The notes beneath the pieces were generated by a model. The model did no database searches. It was not told the origin of the DNA and worked only from the letters and a program-made list of their open reading frames with translations. A stretch of DNA of 64,000 bases from an uncultured Pelagibacteraceae bacterium (lineage in GTDB: Bacteria; Pseudomonadota; Alphaproteobacteria; Pelagibacterales; Pelagibacteraceae): positions 1 to 64,000 of the forward strand of contig CACCEJ010000001.1 in the NCBI GenBank assembly GCA_902545035.1. The letters are read 5' to 3'. Shown one piece after another: positions 1-9,014 of the stretch (position 1 is the first letter of the stretch; each line of letters begins with the position of its first letter). Position numbers and translations under genes: made by a program.

Positions 1-480
1 TTGATCTGTTATTTTTTTTGAAAAGTCTATTTTAAAAGGAACCTGTTTTATCTTGTTGTGTAGATTAACTATTGAATTTGAAAATTTATCTTTAGGTTCA
101 TAAAAAGATAATATTTCAATTATTTTATCTCTGGCTAATTTATAATCATTTTTAATATTAATTGCTTTAATTAAAAAATTAAAAGATTTTTTTAAATTGT
201 GAGTCTTGAAATGCAATAATCCTAAATTGTAATAAGCTGAGTGGAACTTTGTATTAAGCTTTATCGCCGTCTCAAAATCTAAAATTGACTGTTCTAAATC
301 GTTTAGTCTTAAATTTATTAACCCAACTATATTATGATATTGAGGAATATTGTTTAATTCAGGAAGTTTAGATTTACTTTTACTAGCTAACAACAAAGTA
401 TCTTTAAGAGAATTTTGATTATAGCTTTTAAGAATTTTATTTATTTGATTAAATTCTTCTTTGTAATCTGAGGCAATCAT
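1..480 (-). CDS. TPR-repeat protein, N-terminal part (cut by window edge)
   Basis: An open minus-strand frame starts at the ATG complementary to 478-480 and runs off the left edge, so it is absent from the ORF track. The roughly 160 visible residues begin MIASDYKEEFNQINKIL. They contain tetratricopeptide-like helical pairs such as FHSAYYNLGLLHFKTHNLKKS, with the usual Tyr/Asn/Gly/Leu spacing. The next two genes on the same strand are TPR-sulfotransferases, so a downstream sulfotransferase domain is possible but not visible. The start is 23 nt from the 3' end of tRNA-Gly. The TPR call is good; overall function is unknown. Confidence 0.75.
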   Translation of the reverse strand, partial: MIASDYKEEFNQINKILKSYNQNSLKDTLLLASKSKSKLPELNNIPQYHNIVGLINLRLNDLEQSILDFETAIKLNTKFHSAYYNLGLLHFKTHNLKKSFNFLIKAINIKNDYKLARDKIIEILSFYEPKDKFSNSIVNLHNKIKQVPFKIDFSKKITDQ

Positions 481-502
481 GTCCAAACAATTCAAGTACT
501 TT

Positions 503-577
503 TGGAGCGGGCAATGGGACTCGAACCCACGACCTTCTCGTTGGCAACGAGACGCTCTACCACTGAGCTATGCCCGC
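503..577 (-). tRNA. tRNA-Gly (anticodon GCC)
   Basis: Read on the minus strand, the cloverleaf is complete. The acceptor stem GCGGGCA pairs with TGCCCGC, followed by discriminator T and an encoded CCA. The D arm is AGCTCAGTGGTAGAGC, the anticodon loop is TTGCCAA (GCC), and the T loop is GGTTCGAGTCC. The length is 75 nt. It decodes GGC/GGT glycine codons. It lies between two minus-strand TPR genes; tRNA 3' ends are common integration sites, but no integrase or att repeat is visible. Confidence 0.97.
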
Positions 578-594
578 TTGTTCTGTAAGTATTG

Positions 595-623
595 AAAATA
601 GAAGCTTTTCTCCAATTAAGCAA
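595..623 (-). promoter_or_regulatory. Probable sigma-70 promoter of tRNA-Gly
   Basis: On the minus strand, TTGCTT (complement of 618-623) and TATTTT (complement of 595-600) are separated by exactly 17 nt. They lie 18 nt upstream of the tRNA 5' end, a typical position for a stable-RNA promoter. Each box matches 4 of 6 consensus bases. In such AT-rich DNA chance matches are common, so the main support is position and spacing. Confidence 0.45.
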
Positions 624-631
624 GAGGCAAA

Positions 632-685
632 ATGATTAGAATTGTGGAACAACCGTGGGCGTCAGTGTGGTCAGCATTTTTTTAA
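632..685 (+). CDS. Possible 17-aa small ORF in a GC-rich island
   Basis: An ATG at 632 opens a frame encoding MIRIVEQPWASVWSAFF. It is preceded by a purine-rich stretch (AAGAGGCAAA) and ends with TAA at 683-685, overlapping the convergent sulfotransferase stop by 4 nt. The middle of the frame is much richer in G and C than the surrounding DNA, and the peptide carries two Trp. I do not recognise it. It could be a small peptide gene, a leader peptide, or not coding at all: it sits just upstream of the tRNA-Gly promoter and may be a regulatory or RNA element. Confidence 0.25.
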   Translation: MIRIVEQPWASVWSAFF

Positions 686-2043
686 TTATTTAACCACTTA
701 TAGTTTTTTTTGTAAACCTCAAATAAAGGATAATATCTTTTATATTTGTCATAGTCATATGATTGAATTCCAGTTCTTAATTGTACATTACTACTAGTTT
801 TAATATATAAATCATCTCTTTTGTGAAATTCAAATATGGACTCACTCCAATTTAATTCGCAAAATTCAAAAATCTTTTTTGTTTCTAAATTTTTATCATT
901 GTTCAAATTTTCCAATGATATTGAAATAATATTTTGTGGATATTTTTTTTTATAATAATCGATTACTTTTAAATATATATCTATATAATCCAATATATCT
1001 TTAATAGAATGAGCCCAAGATAATTTGGCCAAAAGTTTTTCATAAATTGCAATTATATTGTCGTATATATTTCTTGTAGAATTTATAAATTTTGCATCTG
1101 GAAAAACTTTTAGAATTGATTCAATATTAAAAAAATTATCTAATGATTTATCTATAATTTCTTTTTTATTATATGAAGAATTAAATTGAGAGTATCTTTT
1201 GTATAAATAATTTTTTAATTCAATAAAATCTAATTCAATATTATTTAAATTATTAAAATTGTTTTTATTGAAAAGATTTTTATTTTTTATTTGCTCTAAT
1301 ATACCCATGTGAAAAAAAGAACTTTCTCCATATGATGAATAATTATTATTATCACTAGATATAATACTTTCAATTAAAGTTGACCCTGTTCTTGGAAGAC
1401 CAACAATAAAAATTGGTTTTGTGAATTTTTTTTTTGATGAGTTTTCTAAATTAAAAAATTCTATTTTATTATGATACTTTGGCATTATTTTTCTATAATA
1501 AAAATCGGATTGATTATTGTATTGTAAGTTTGAGTTAAACATTATTTTATGGGCATCCTCTAATAAAGATAATTCTTTTTTTAAATTGTCTTTACTTATT
1601 TGGAATTTTGAAAGTAAAAACTTACTAATCGCAAGCTCAACTGAATTTTCTTTTGCACTAAGTGAAATTTTTTTAACTTGATCGTAATACTCATCTTTAA
1701 GAAATTTTGGTTTTAACTGATATAAACCATAATAACTTCTTATTTGGTTTTGATCCAATTCAATGAGTTTTAAGTAATTTTTTTTTGATAGGTCAGTATC
1801 ACCTGTTGTTTGATATAGCACTGCTAATTTAAGATAAACTGAAATATTATCAGGTCTTAATTCTAGAGATTTCTTGAAAAATTTAATACTTTTTTCTAAA
1901 ATTCTCAATTCAAAATAAACAAGTCCCAAAAAATAGAAAATCATAAACTTATCTTTTTCTGTTTTTAACCCATTTTGTAAAATTTTTTCTGCCTCTTTGA
2001 AGTCCTGATCGTACATTAATTTTTTAACAGAATCTAAATTCAT
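682..2043 (-). CDS. TPR-domain sulfotransferase
   Basis: Residues ~1-110 are TPR helices (IFYFLGLVYFELRILEKSI; VYLKLAVLYQTTGDTDLSK). Near residue 215 the 5'-phosphosulfate loop PIFIVGLPRTGSTLIES marks a PAPS-dependent sulfotransferase, and RNIYDNI near residue 325 is a plausible 3'-phosphate-binding segment. The family transfers sulfate from PAPS to glycans or other acceptors; the TPR part probably binds acceptor or partner proteins. The target is unknown. The gene follows a paralogous TPR-sulfotransferase with a 9-nt gap, so the two are probably cotranscribed. No signal peptide is seen, suggesting cytoplasmic action. Confidence 0.85.
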   Translation of the reverse strand: MNLDSVKKLMYDQDFKEAEKILQNGLKTEKDKFMIFYFLGLVYFELRILEKSIKFFKKSLELRPDNISVYLKLAVLYQTTGDTDLSKKNYLKLIELDQNQIRSYYGLYQLKPKFLKDEYYDQVKKISLSAKENSVELAISKFLLSKFQISKDNLKKELSLLEDAHKIMFNSNLQYNNQSDFYYRKIMPKYHNKIEFFNLENSSKKKFTKPIFIVGLPRTGSTLIESIISSDNNNYSSYGESSFFHMGILEQIKNKNLFNKNNFNNLNNIELDFIELKNYLYKRYSQFNSSYNKKEIIDKSLDNFFNIESILKVFPDAKFINSTRNIYDNIIAIYEKLLAKLSWAHSIKDILDYIDIYLKVIDYYKKKYPQNIISISLENLNNDKNLETKKIFEFCELNWSESIFEFHKRDDLYIKTSSNVQLRTGIQSYDYDKYKRYYPLFEVYKKNYKWLNN

Positions 2044-2052
2044 AAATATTTA

Positions 2053-3690
2053 TTAAAACTTAATTTTCATAATATTGAGAGTTTCCTGCATAGGAGTTAA
2101 ATAATCGCTATACTTTTTCCATGCGAAAGAGGTATTTTTTTTTATACCCTCCCTAACTTGTTGAAAAGATGCAGTTGTAACAGGTCTTGTATTCTTATAA
2201 TAATTTGTTATCTGATCTTCCCATTTTAAATTTAAGAAATTTAAAATTTCTTTAGAACTATTTACAAAATCATTGACAAAATTTTCGTAATTTATATTCA
2301 ATATTTTTGATCCATACTTTGATTTCCAAAAATTCATTAAGTCAAGGTATAATGAATAATATTTAGCAATATCTTGCTGACTTAAATTAAAATCCATACC
2401 ACTATCAACAAATGAAGTTTTATAATTAGACCAACATACAGCCATAGGATTTCTTTCAATATGTATAATTTTTGCTTCTGGAAAAGCATTTATTATAAAA
2501 CCTATCCATCTAAAATTGACTGGGAGTTTATCAATTATATAACTATTGTTTGAAATTTTAATGATTTGATTGAAGTAAGAGTTTCTTATTTGATTGAAGT
2601 AACTTTGAAAATTTTTAGGTTGTTTAATATCTACTTTATCCATAATTTTTGGTAAAAAATCTAGTTCACCTGCCCCATATATTTGTGAATGACTTGATAA
2701 TATTTGCTCTATCAATGAAGTCCCAGATCTTGGCATGCCAACAATGAAAATTGGTTTACTTTTGAGCTTATCCTCAAAATCTAAATTTATATCTTCATAT
2801 TTCTTAAAAAAGTCTTTTATTTCTCTAAATTGTATTTCAGTTTTTTCAAATGAAAACTTTGAATTTTCTTTCTTAAGTGAATTAGATTTATCTAAATATT
2901 TGAATGCTAAATCATTTTTATCTTGGTCGAAATATCCCTTACTTAAAGCATCAAAAAGTAAAATTTTATTCTCGGCTGAAAAAATATTTCCATCTAAAAG
3001 TTCAAGCTGTTGAAAAATTTTATCATCTTTTTCAATTTTAGTCACTGCTATATAGTTTCTATAACTAGCTATATGATTTTTGTTAATTTTTATTATCTTT
3101 TGAAAATATTCTCTTCCTTTAGAAATATTACCTAAAAAAAGGTAAACACTTCCTATATTATATAAAGTTTTAAAGTCATTTTGATCAAAGCTTAATATTT
3201 TTTCATAAGTTTTGATTAATTCATCAAAATTTTTATTTTCTTTATAAATATTTGCTAAATTATAATAAGCCTGGATATTATTTTTTTTTAATTCAATCGC
3301 TTTTTTGAAACATAAGATTGCCTCATCAATTTTACCAAGACGTTTTTTTGTATTTCCTAAATTATTGTATGCTTCAGAAAAATTTGGATTTAATTTAATT
3401 ACTTCTTCAAAATATGAGACTGCAGTATCATATTTTTTCAATTGCTTGTGTATATTTGCTTGTATGAAGAGTATTTCTGGTTTTTTTTGAACAGATAATA
3501 ATCTATCGAAATACTTTTCTGCTTCAGAATAATTTTGAATATTAACATAAGACAAACCTATTGAATAAACTAATTGATAATCTTTAGGATTTTTTTTCAG
3601 CAATTTTAATCCAGATTTTATTACTCCTTCATAATTCTTTTCTTTATATAAATTTAAAATATTAACTTTATCTAAATTGTTTGAATTCAT
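2053..3690 (-). CDS. TPR-domain sulfotransferase (second copy)
   Basis: This 545-aa protein has about six TPR units in residues ~1-230, including SEAYNNLGNTKKRLGKIDEA and IQAYYNLANIYKENKNFDEL. A sulfotransferase domain follows, with the PAPS 5' loop PIFIVGMPRSGTSLIEQ near residue 315 and a 3'-phosphate motif HIERNPMAVCWSNYK near residue 412. The architecture matches the next gene, but the TPR array is longer, consistent with old duplication and divergence. The start codon lies within the opposite-strand region just before the LON-domain gene. The acceptor is unknown; a surface glycan is an inference. Confidence 0.87.
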   Translation of the reverse strand: MNSNNLDKVNILNLYKEKNYEGVIKSGLKLLKKNPKDYQLVYSIGLSYVNIQNYSEAEKYFDRLLSVQKKPEILFIQANIHKQLKKYDTAVSYFEEVIKLNPNFSEAYNNLGNTKKRLGKIDEAILCFKKAIELKKNNIQAYYNLANIYKENKNFDELIKTYEKILSFDQNDFKTLYNIGSVYLFLGNISKGREYFQKIIKINKNHIASYRNYIAVTKIEKDDKIFQQLELLDGNIFSAENKILLFDALSKGYFDQDKNDLAFKYLDKSNSLKKENSKFSFEKTEIQFREIKDFFKKYEDINLDFEDKLKSKPIFIVGMPRSGTSLIEQILSSHSQIYGAGELDFLPKIMDKVDIKQPKNFQSYFNQIRNSYFNQIIKISNNSYIIDKLPVNFRWIGFIINAFPEAKIIHIERNPMAVCWSNYKTSFVDSGMDFNLSQQDIAKYYSLYLDLMNFWKSKYGSKILNINYENFVNDFVNSSKEILNFLNLKWEDQITNYYKNTRPVTTASFQQVREGIKKNTSFAWKKYSDYLTPMQETLNIMKIKF

Positions 3691-3716
3691 TATTTATTTG
3701 TTATAATTTAATTATA

Positions 3717-4358
3717 ATGAAAAAAGAAGATCTTCCCAATATATTACCAGTTTTTCCTTTATCAAATTTTATTATTTTTCCCAAAACAACTGTGCCCTTA
3801 AACATTTTTGAGCCGAGATATATAGAAATGATTGATAACAGTATGAAAACCAACAGATTAATTGGAATGATACAACCTAAAAAATCTGGAGAGCTAAAGA
3901 AACCTGATTTATATAAAGTTGGATGTGCAGGTAAAATTACAAGTTTTAATGAAACAGATGATGGAAGATATTTGATAATTCTCAACGGTATTTGTAGATT
4001 TAAAATAATGGATGAAATTAATAATGATAATTTATATAGAGAATGTGAAGTACAATATGATGATTTTTCAACAGATTTGAGCGACAAATCAGAGGAAATT
4101 AAGTTTTCAGACTTAAATTTAATATTTAGAAATTTAAAAGATTTATTTAAGAAACAAGGATACGAAATAAATTGGAAAGAAATTGAGAAACAAAGTTTAG
4201 ATCAAACTATCAACACATTATCTATGGCTTCACCATTTTCTCTTGAAGAAAAACAAGTTTTACTTGAAAGTAAGGATCTTAATATAAGAAAGGAAAGGTT
4301 AAAAGAAATTCTAAATACTTATGTTGTTGATAATTTTAATAATAAAACAATTCAATAA
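3717..4358 (+). CDS. LON substrate-binding-domain protein
   Basis: The protein resembles the N-terminal substrate-binding domain of Lon protease: LPVFPLSNFIIFPKTTVPLNIFEPRYIEM near the start, then GCAGKITSFNETDDGRYLIILNG. It has no ATPase or protease domain, as in stand-alone Lon-N proteins of about 200-230 aa common in Alphaproteobacteria. The ORF track starts at 3681, but the ATG at 3717 (MKKEDLPNILPVFPL) fits the family better and avoids overlap with the divergent gene. It converges with the UbiH-like gene with no gap. The biochemical role of the family is unclear. Confidence 0.85.
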   Translation: MKKEDLPNILPVFPLSNFIIFPKTTVPLNIFEPRYIEMIDNSMKTNRLIGMIQPKKSGELKKPDLYKVGCAGKITSFNETDDGRYLIILNGICRFKIMDEINNDNLYRECEVQYDDFSTDLSDKSEEIKFSDLNLIFRNLKDLFKKQGYEINWKEIEKQSLDQTINTLSMASPFSLEEKQVLLESKDLNIRKERLKEILNTYVVDNFNNKTIQ

Positions 4359-5438
4359 CTAATTTAAGCCTCCATTGGAAATCAAAGTAGCATATTTATT
4401 TAAACTTCTATTTTTTTTTAAAATTTTAAAAATTGGGTCAGATAAAAAATTATTTAATTTATTATCAAGTTTAAAAAAACTGCTAATAAAATCAATACCT
4501 GTTCCATGTATAAAATTTAGATGCTTAGTTTTTTTTTCAAAGGTTTTAGCAATTAACTCTCCACTGTTAATACCTAAATTTAAATTTTCATCCATAATAT
4601 TTAATAAATTATTTATATCTCTTAATGTCATATTAAATCCTTGACCAGCAAGAGGATGTATTTTATGTATCAAATCACCAAAAGATAAAATATTTTTATG
4701 ACAATAATTTCTCAAAACTGAAAATTTAATATTAAATTTTTCAATACTACTAAAATTTTTAATATTATATTTAAAATTATATTTTTTTATAAAACTTTTT
4801 ATTAATTTTTGCTCAATTTTTTCTCCGGAGTCATTAGAAAAAACTACAGATGTATGAGTTTCTGACAAAGGTAAAAAAGCCAAGGGTCCATTTTTTGTAA
4901 AAATTTGAGTTGCTGTTTTATTTTCAATTTTTTGATGATTTATAATACCTGTATAAGCTGATCCATAATATTTTTTTTTAACTATTCTATGAAAAAATTT
5001 TTTAGTTATCGGATTATTTTGGTCAGAATTAATTATTAAATCATAATTTTTTATAATTTCATAATTAGTATTATGAGATCTTACATAGTTGATAAGTTTA
5101 TTATTTTTGATATTTTTTTTAAGTAATCTATAAATTTCATTATATTTAACCAAATAGAAATTATTCCGATTTTTATCTTTAAATTCAAATAATTCAGAGG
5201 AATTACTTTTCTCTGAATATATTTTAATATTTTCTGAGGGCCATCCTAAAGTATCAAATAATTTTATATTTTTTTTTAAAAACTCATAATTGTCATTTGA
5301 AATAGCTATAGTTCTAGTATTATTATTGAATTTTTTAGTTGAAGATTTATATAAAATTTCAACAGGAATCTTTTTTTTAACTAATAAGTTAGATAAAACT
5401 AAGTTTGTTAAATTATTTCCTAAAAGGCAAATTTTCAT
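4359..5438 (-). CDS. UbiH/Coq6-family FAD-dependent hydroxylase
   Basis: It resembles FAD monooxygenases that hydroxylate the ubiquinone ring. The strongest evidence is GDLIHKIHPLAGQGFNMTLRD near residue 265, the conserved GD/HP/AGQG flavin-binding segment of the UbiH/UbiF/Coq6 group. The N-terminal dinucleotide loop is degenerate (LLGNNLTNLVLSNLL instead of GxGxxG). I prefer the ATG at 5438 (MKICLLGN) over the ORF-track start at 5462, because the FAD-binding beta strand normally begins within a few residues of the N terminus. Which ring position it hydroxylates cannot be told from sequence. Confidence 0.8.
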   Translation of the reverse strand: MKICLLGNNLTNLVLSNLLVKKKIPVEILYKSSTKKFNNNTRTIAISNDNYEFLKKNIKLFDTLGWPSENIKIYSEKSNSSELFEFKDKNRNNFYLVKYNEIYRLLKKNIKNNKLINYVRSHNTNYEIIKNYDLIINSDQNNPITKKFFHRIVKKKYYGSAYTGIINHQKIENKTATQIFTKNGPLAFLPLSETHTSVVFSNDSGEKIEQKLIKSFIKKYNFKYNIKNFSSIEKFNIKFSVLRNYCHKNILSFGDLIHKIHPLAGQGFNMTLRDINNLLNIMDENLNLGINSGELIAKTFEKKTKHLNFIHGTGIDFISSFFKLDNKLNNFLSDPIFKILKKNRSLNKYATLISNGGLN

Positions 5439-5501
5439 AATATTATTTAATTTTATCAACAAAAATTAAATGATACAAAGTGACAAATCATTAGTAGCAA
5501 A

Positions 5502-7589
5502 ATGAAAATTAAATATTTATTAGATAAATCAAGTAGTTTTCTAATTAAAAGATTAGTAGAGTTTATAGGTGTGTGTTTGCTAATTTTATCAGTATTATTT
5601 CTGATATCATTAGTCAGCTACTCACCAGAGGATCCCAACTTCATCTTTCCAGAAAACACTGAATTAAAGAACTTATTGGGTATAAAAGGTGCTTATACGT
5701 CAGATTTATTTTTTCAATCAATTGGTTTAATATCGTTGTTAATTCCTATTTCTATTTTTTTCACGTCTATAAAAATAATAATTGAAAAAAAAATATTAAT
5801 TATTATTGAGAGTTTATTCTTTATAATTTTATATTCAATAATTGGAACGTTATTTTTTACGGTTTTCCATACCGAAACATATTGGCTTAATTTAAATGGT
5901 AATAATGGATTTGTTGGAAATTTATTTGAAGATACATTTTTCATAAATTTAATAAATATTAATTCAAAACTGGGTTATTTTATATTTCTAATTTTGATCT
6001 CTATTTTCTTTTTACTAAGTATTAATTTTAAATTCAGTTCATTTTCTCTAATTATGAAATTATTTAGTAAGTCAGAGAAAAAATCGTTAAAAAATACATC
6101 TATAGATTTAGAACAAAATTTAGTTTCAGAAAATGACTACATAAGAAATGAAACTAGAGTACAAGAAAATTTTTCATTTGAAAAAGATATACCCTCATCT
6201 GAAAAAAAAATTTTAAAATATAAATTACCAACAATTGACTTTTTAAAAACACCAACAAAAAAAGATAAAAATTTATCTCAAAATAAAGTTGAAGAGAAAA
6301 CTTTAGAAAAAATTTTATTAGACTTTGGTGTAGAAGGAGAAATAAAAAAGGTAAGTCAGGGTCCTGTAGTGACATTATATGAGTTTGAACCAGCTCCAGG
6401 AGTAAAAGTATCAAAAATAATAAATCTTTCAGAGGATATTGCTAGAAACACAAGCTCGGAATCAGCTAGGATTGCAACAATACCTGGAAGTAATACTATA
6501 GGTATAGAATTACCCAAGTCACAAAGAGAAAATGTTTTTTTAAGTGAAATAATCTCTGACTCTAGTTATAAAAAAAAAGATATAAAACTCCCAATTGCTC
6601 TTGGTAAAAGTATTTCTGGATTACCAATAACTGGCGATTTAAGCACAATGCCTCATTTGCTTATAGCTGGTACAACAGGATCTGGAAAATCTGTTTGTAT
6701 TAATACAATTATTTTATCACTTTTGTACAAACACTCTCCTGAAAAATGTAAGTTTATATTAATTGATCCAAAAATGTTGGAGCTGTCGACATATGAAGGT
6801 ATTCCACATTTATTATGCCCTGTCATTACGGAAGCAAAAAGAGCTGCTTCTGTTTTAGGATGGGTTGTTAAAGAAATGGAAAATCGTTACAAACTTATGA
6901 CTAAAGTGGGTGTAAGAAACATTGATGGATACAATGAAAAACATAAGATTTCTATGCCTTTTATTGTTGTAATAGTTGATGAAATGTCTGATCTTATGTT
7001 GGTCGCTGGTAAAGATATTGAGAATTATATACAAAAACTTTCACAGATGGCCAGAGCTGCAGGGATACATATTATAATGGCAACACAAAGACCAAGTGTT
7101 GATGTCATTACTGGAACAATCAAAGCTAACTTTCCTACTAGAATATCTTTTCAAGTTACATCAAAAATAGATAGTAGAACAATTCTTGGTGAACAAGGTG
7201 CTGAACAACTACTTGGTAAGGGAGATATGCTCTATATGACTTCAGCAAATAGAATGACAAGAATACATGCACCATTTGTATCAGAAGGAGAAATTGAAAA
7301 AATAAATAACTTTCTTAGAAACCAAGCTGAACCAGACTACGTTGATGAAATCCTAAATTTTGTTGATGAAAAAGAAGGTTCCAATGCTACAAGTGATAAT
7401 GAAAATCTTGATGAATTGTATAATACTGCTTTAGAGATTGTTAAATCTGAAAGAAAAGCATCAACATCTTTTTTACAAAGAAAATTACAGATTGGTTATA
7501 ATAGAGCAGCAAGAATAGTAGATCAAATGGAGGCAAATGGAGAAGTTAGTCCGGCAAATCATGTAGGAAAAAGAGAAGTGCTTAAATGA
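5502..7589 (+). CDS. ftsK: DNA translocase FtsK
   Basis: FtsK is a septum-bound hexameric ATPase that pumps chromosome ends apart and activates dimer resolution. The 695-aa protein has hydrophobic membrane segments in residues ~15-190, a short linker, and a motor domain with Walker A GTTGSGKSVCINT near residue 393 and Walker B VVIVDEMSDLM near 492. TQRPSVDVITGTIKANFPTRI is also typical. The C-terminal gamma winged helix (FLQRKLQIGYNRAARIVDQME) normally reads KOPS sequences. The linker is short compared with E. coli FtsK. The gene overlaps lolA by 4 nt (ATGA). Confidence 0.97.
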   Translation: MKIKYLLDKSSSFLIKRLVEFIGVCLLILSVLFLISLVSYSPEDPNFIFPENTELKNLLGIKGAYTSDLFFQSIGLISLLIPISIFFTSIKIIIEKKILIIIESLFFIILYSIIGTLFFTVFHTETYWLNLNGNNGFVGNLFEDTFFINLININSKLGYFIFLILISIFFLLSINFKFSSFSLIMKLFSKSEKKSLKNTSIDLEQNLVSENDYIRNETRVQENFSFEKDIPSSEKKILKYKLPTIDFLKTPTKKDKNLSQNKVEEKTLEKILLDFGVEGEIKKVSQGPVVTLYEFEPAPGVKVSKIINLSEDIARNTSSESARIATIPGSNTIGIELPKSQRENVFLSEIISDSSYKKKDIKLPIALGKSISGLPITGDLSTMPHLLIAGTTGSGKSVCINTIILSLLYKHSPEKCKFILIDPKMLELSTYEGIPHLLCPVITEAKRAASVLGWVVKEMENRYKLMTKVGVRNIDGYNEKHKISMPFIVVIVDEMSDLMLVAGKDIENYIQKLSQMARAAGIHIIMATQRPSVDVITGTIKANFPTRISFQVTSKIDSRTILGEQGAEQLLGKGDMLYMTSANRMTRIHAPFVSEGEIEKINNFLRNQAEPDYVDEILNFVDEKEGSNATSDNENLDELYNTALEIVKSERKASTSFLQRKLQIGYNRAARIVDQMEANGEVSPANHVGKREVLK

Positions 7590-8146
7590 AAAAATACTTA
7601 TTCTTTTGTTTGATTTTTTTTTTTAATCTAGATGCACAAAGTTCCTCAACTCAACAAATTATAAATCACTTAGAAAATATATATTCTTTGCAATTCAAAT
7701 TTATTCAAAAAATAGATAATAATAATACTGAAAAAGGAGAGTGTATAATTTTGTACCCAAAGAAAATTTTTTGTGAATATTATGATATATACAACAAAGT
7801 ATTAGTCTCGAATGGTAAATCTCTAGTTATCAACTCAGATAAAATCAAAAACTATTATAGATATCCATTAGAGAATACACCGTTGAATTTTATTCTTGAT
7901 AAAAAGTTCTTAATTTCAAAAATGAAGGACACAAGAGATGATAAAGATTATCCTTTTTATTATGTATTTAATTTTGTTTATGAAAATAACTTTATAAAAG
8001 TTTTTTTTGATAAAGAAAGTTTAGATTTAATAGGTTGGGAAACCAAAGATATATACCAAAACTTAATTCAAACCTTTTTAAGTGATGTTAATATTAATAT
8101 TGATGTTGAAGAAAAATTATTTTCAATACAAAAATATACTAATTAA
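7586..8146 (+). CDS. lolA: Outer-membrane lipoprotein carrier LolA
   Basis: LolA is the periplasmic chaperone that takes lipoproteins from LolCDE to the outer membrane. The 186-aa protein opens with a signal peptide (MKKYLFFCLIFFFNLDAQS) and continues IINHLENIYSLQFKFIQ. The segment GECIILYPKKIFCEYYD corresponds to the LolA G-x-hydrophobic-RP core. Translational coupling to ftsK (4-nt overlap) is the ftsK-lolA order seen in other Alphaproteobacteria. The sequence is divergent, so the call leans partly on synteny. Its end overlaps the convergent GNAT gene by 8 nt. Confidence 0.82.
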   Translation: MKKYLFFCLIFFFNLDAQSSSTQQIINHLENIYSLQFKFIQKIDNNNTEKGECIILYPKKIFCEYYDIYNKVLVSNGKSLVINSDKIKNYYRYPLENTPLNFILDKKFLISKMKDTRDDKDYPFYYVFNFVYENNFIKVFFDKESLDLIGWETKDIYQNLIQTFLSDVNINIDVEEKLFSIQKYTN

Positions 8147-8651
8147 CCTCAACATTTATTTTTTCAGATTTAAATACTCGCATCCCTCTAGCTAGATAGT
8201 TTTTAATTGCATTTTTGTGATCTAATGAGCAAGTGTGTAACCAAACTCTAGAGTTTCCATCTTCAAACAACTTTTTAATAGCTTCAGACAACAGATATCC
8301 TCCACATTTTTTTCCGAAGTATTCCTCTAATATCCCAAAATATGCTATTTCTGAGTAATCATTATCAATATCACGAATGGTTTCGTAATATCCTGCCAAG
8401 TTATTATTATCCTTTAAAACAAAGGTTTTTACCCTTGGATTTTCAACGTATTCAATCCATTTTTTATCGGCCCACACTAATCTATCTACCCATCTATGTT
8501 TTCTTCCAATTTGTTTATAAAAAAATTTGTTAATTTGGAAATCAGGTGGATCTATTTGTCTAATTTTAAAGTTTGGACCTGGACTTTTGGATATATTAAG
8601 TTTTTTTAATGAATTTATTTCTAAGAAGCTTCTGTCTACGTTTATTATCAC
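8139..8651 (-). CDS. GNAT-family N-acetyltransferase
   Basis: A 170-aa protein with the GNAT fold signature. A central strand (YSEIAYFGILEEYFGKKCGGYLL) carries an acetyl-CoA pyrophosphate loop of the type GKKCGGYL. The C-terminal part, WLHTCSLDHKNAIKNYLARGMRVF, matches the usual motif B region with an Asn/Ala helix and a gly-turn. The substrate is not predictable. It is the last gene of the long minus-strand his/mtk cluster and overlaps the hinT stop by 4 nt. Confidence 0.83.
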   Translation of the reverse strand: MIINVDRSFLEINSLKKLNISKSPGPNFKIRQIDPPDFQINKFFYKQIGRKHRWVDRLVWADKKWIEYVENPRVKTFVLKDNNNLAGYYETIRDIDNDYSEIAYFGILEEYFGKKCGGYLLSEAIKKLFEDGNSRVWLHTCSLDHKNAIKNYLARGMRVFKSEKINVEVN

Positions 8652-9013
8652 GAAACCATTTTACCAATTTTCTCTCCACCGAACAAATGAAAATGTAAAT
8701 GAGGAACTTCCTGCCCTCCGTCCTCACTTATATTGGCTAGTGCTCTATATCCTTTACCGGTGTCGACAGATATATTTAATTTTTTTGCAACGGTGTTAAT
8801 TCCTTTAAGGAGTCCAACCATTTCCTCAGGTGACGCATTCTGACTAAAATCATCTAAGTCAATATATTTTCCTTTTGGAATAACCAATACATGAATTTTT
8901 TTTTGTGGATTTATATCATGGAAAGATAAAACAAATTCATCCTCATAAATTTTATTACAAGGTATTTCATTTCTTAATATTTTAGCAAATATATTATTAT
9001 CGTCGTAACTCAT
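8648..9013 (-). CDS. hinT: HIT-family nucleotide hydrolase (HinT-like)
   Basis: The histidine-triad motif VPHLHFHLFGG near residue 108, preceded by EDGGQEV, identifies the HIT superfamily. The N-terminal part (DDNNIFAKILRNEIPCNKIYEDEFVLSFHDINP) is the HinT type. Such enzymes hydrolyse purine nucleoside phosphoramidates and aminoacyl-adenylates in the cytoplasm. The length of 121 aa is normal. It begins one base after the mtkB stop and overlaps the GNAT gene by 4 nt, so it is part of the same transcript. Confidence 0.93.
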   Translation of the reverse strand: MSYDDNNIFAKILRNEIPCNKIYEDEFVLSFHDINPQKKIHVLVIPKGKYIDLDDFSQNASPEEMVGLLKGINTVAKKLNISVDTGKGYRALANISEDGGQEVPHLHFHLFGGEKIGKMVS

Positions 9014-9014
9014 T

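Noticed and set aside
503-577. tRNA-Gly as an attachment site for an integrated element
   Set aside because: No integrase, no repeated tRNA 3' fragment and no foreign-looking block was found beside it.
3701-4087. 128-aa minus-strand ORF opposite the LON-domain gene
   Set aside because: Hydrophobic shadow frame of a real gene; no independent evidence for expression.
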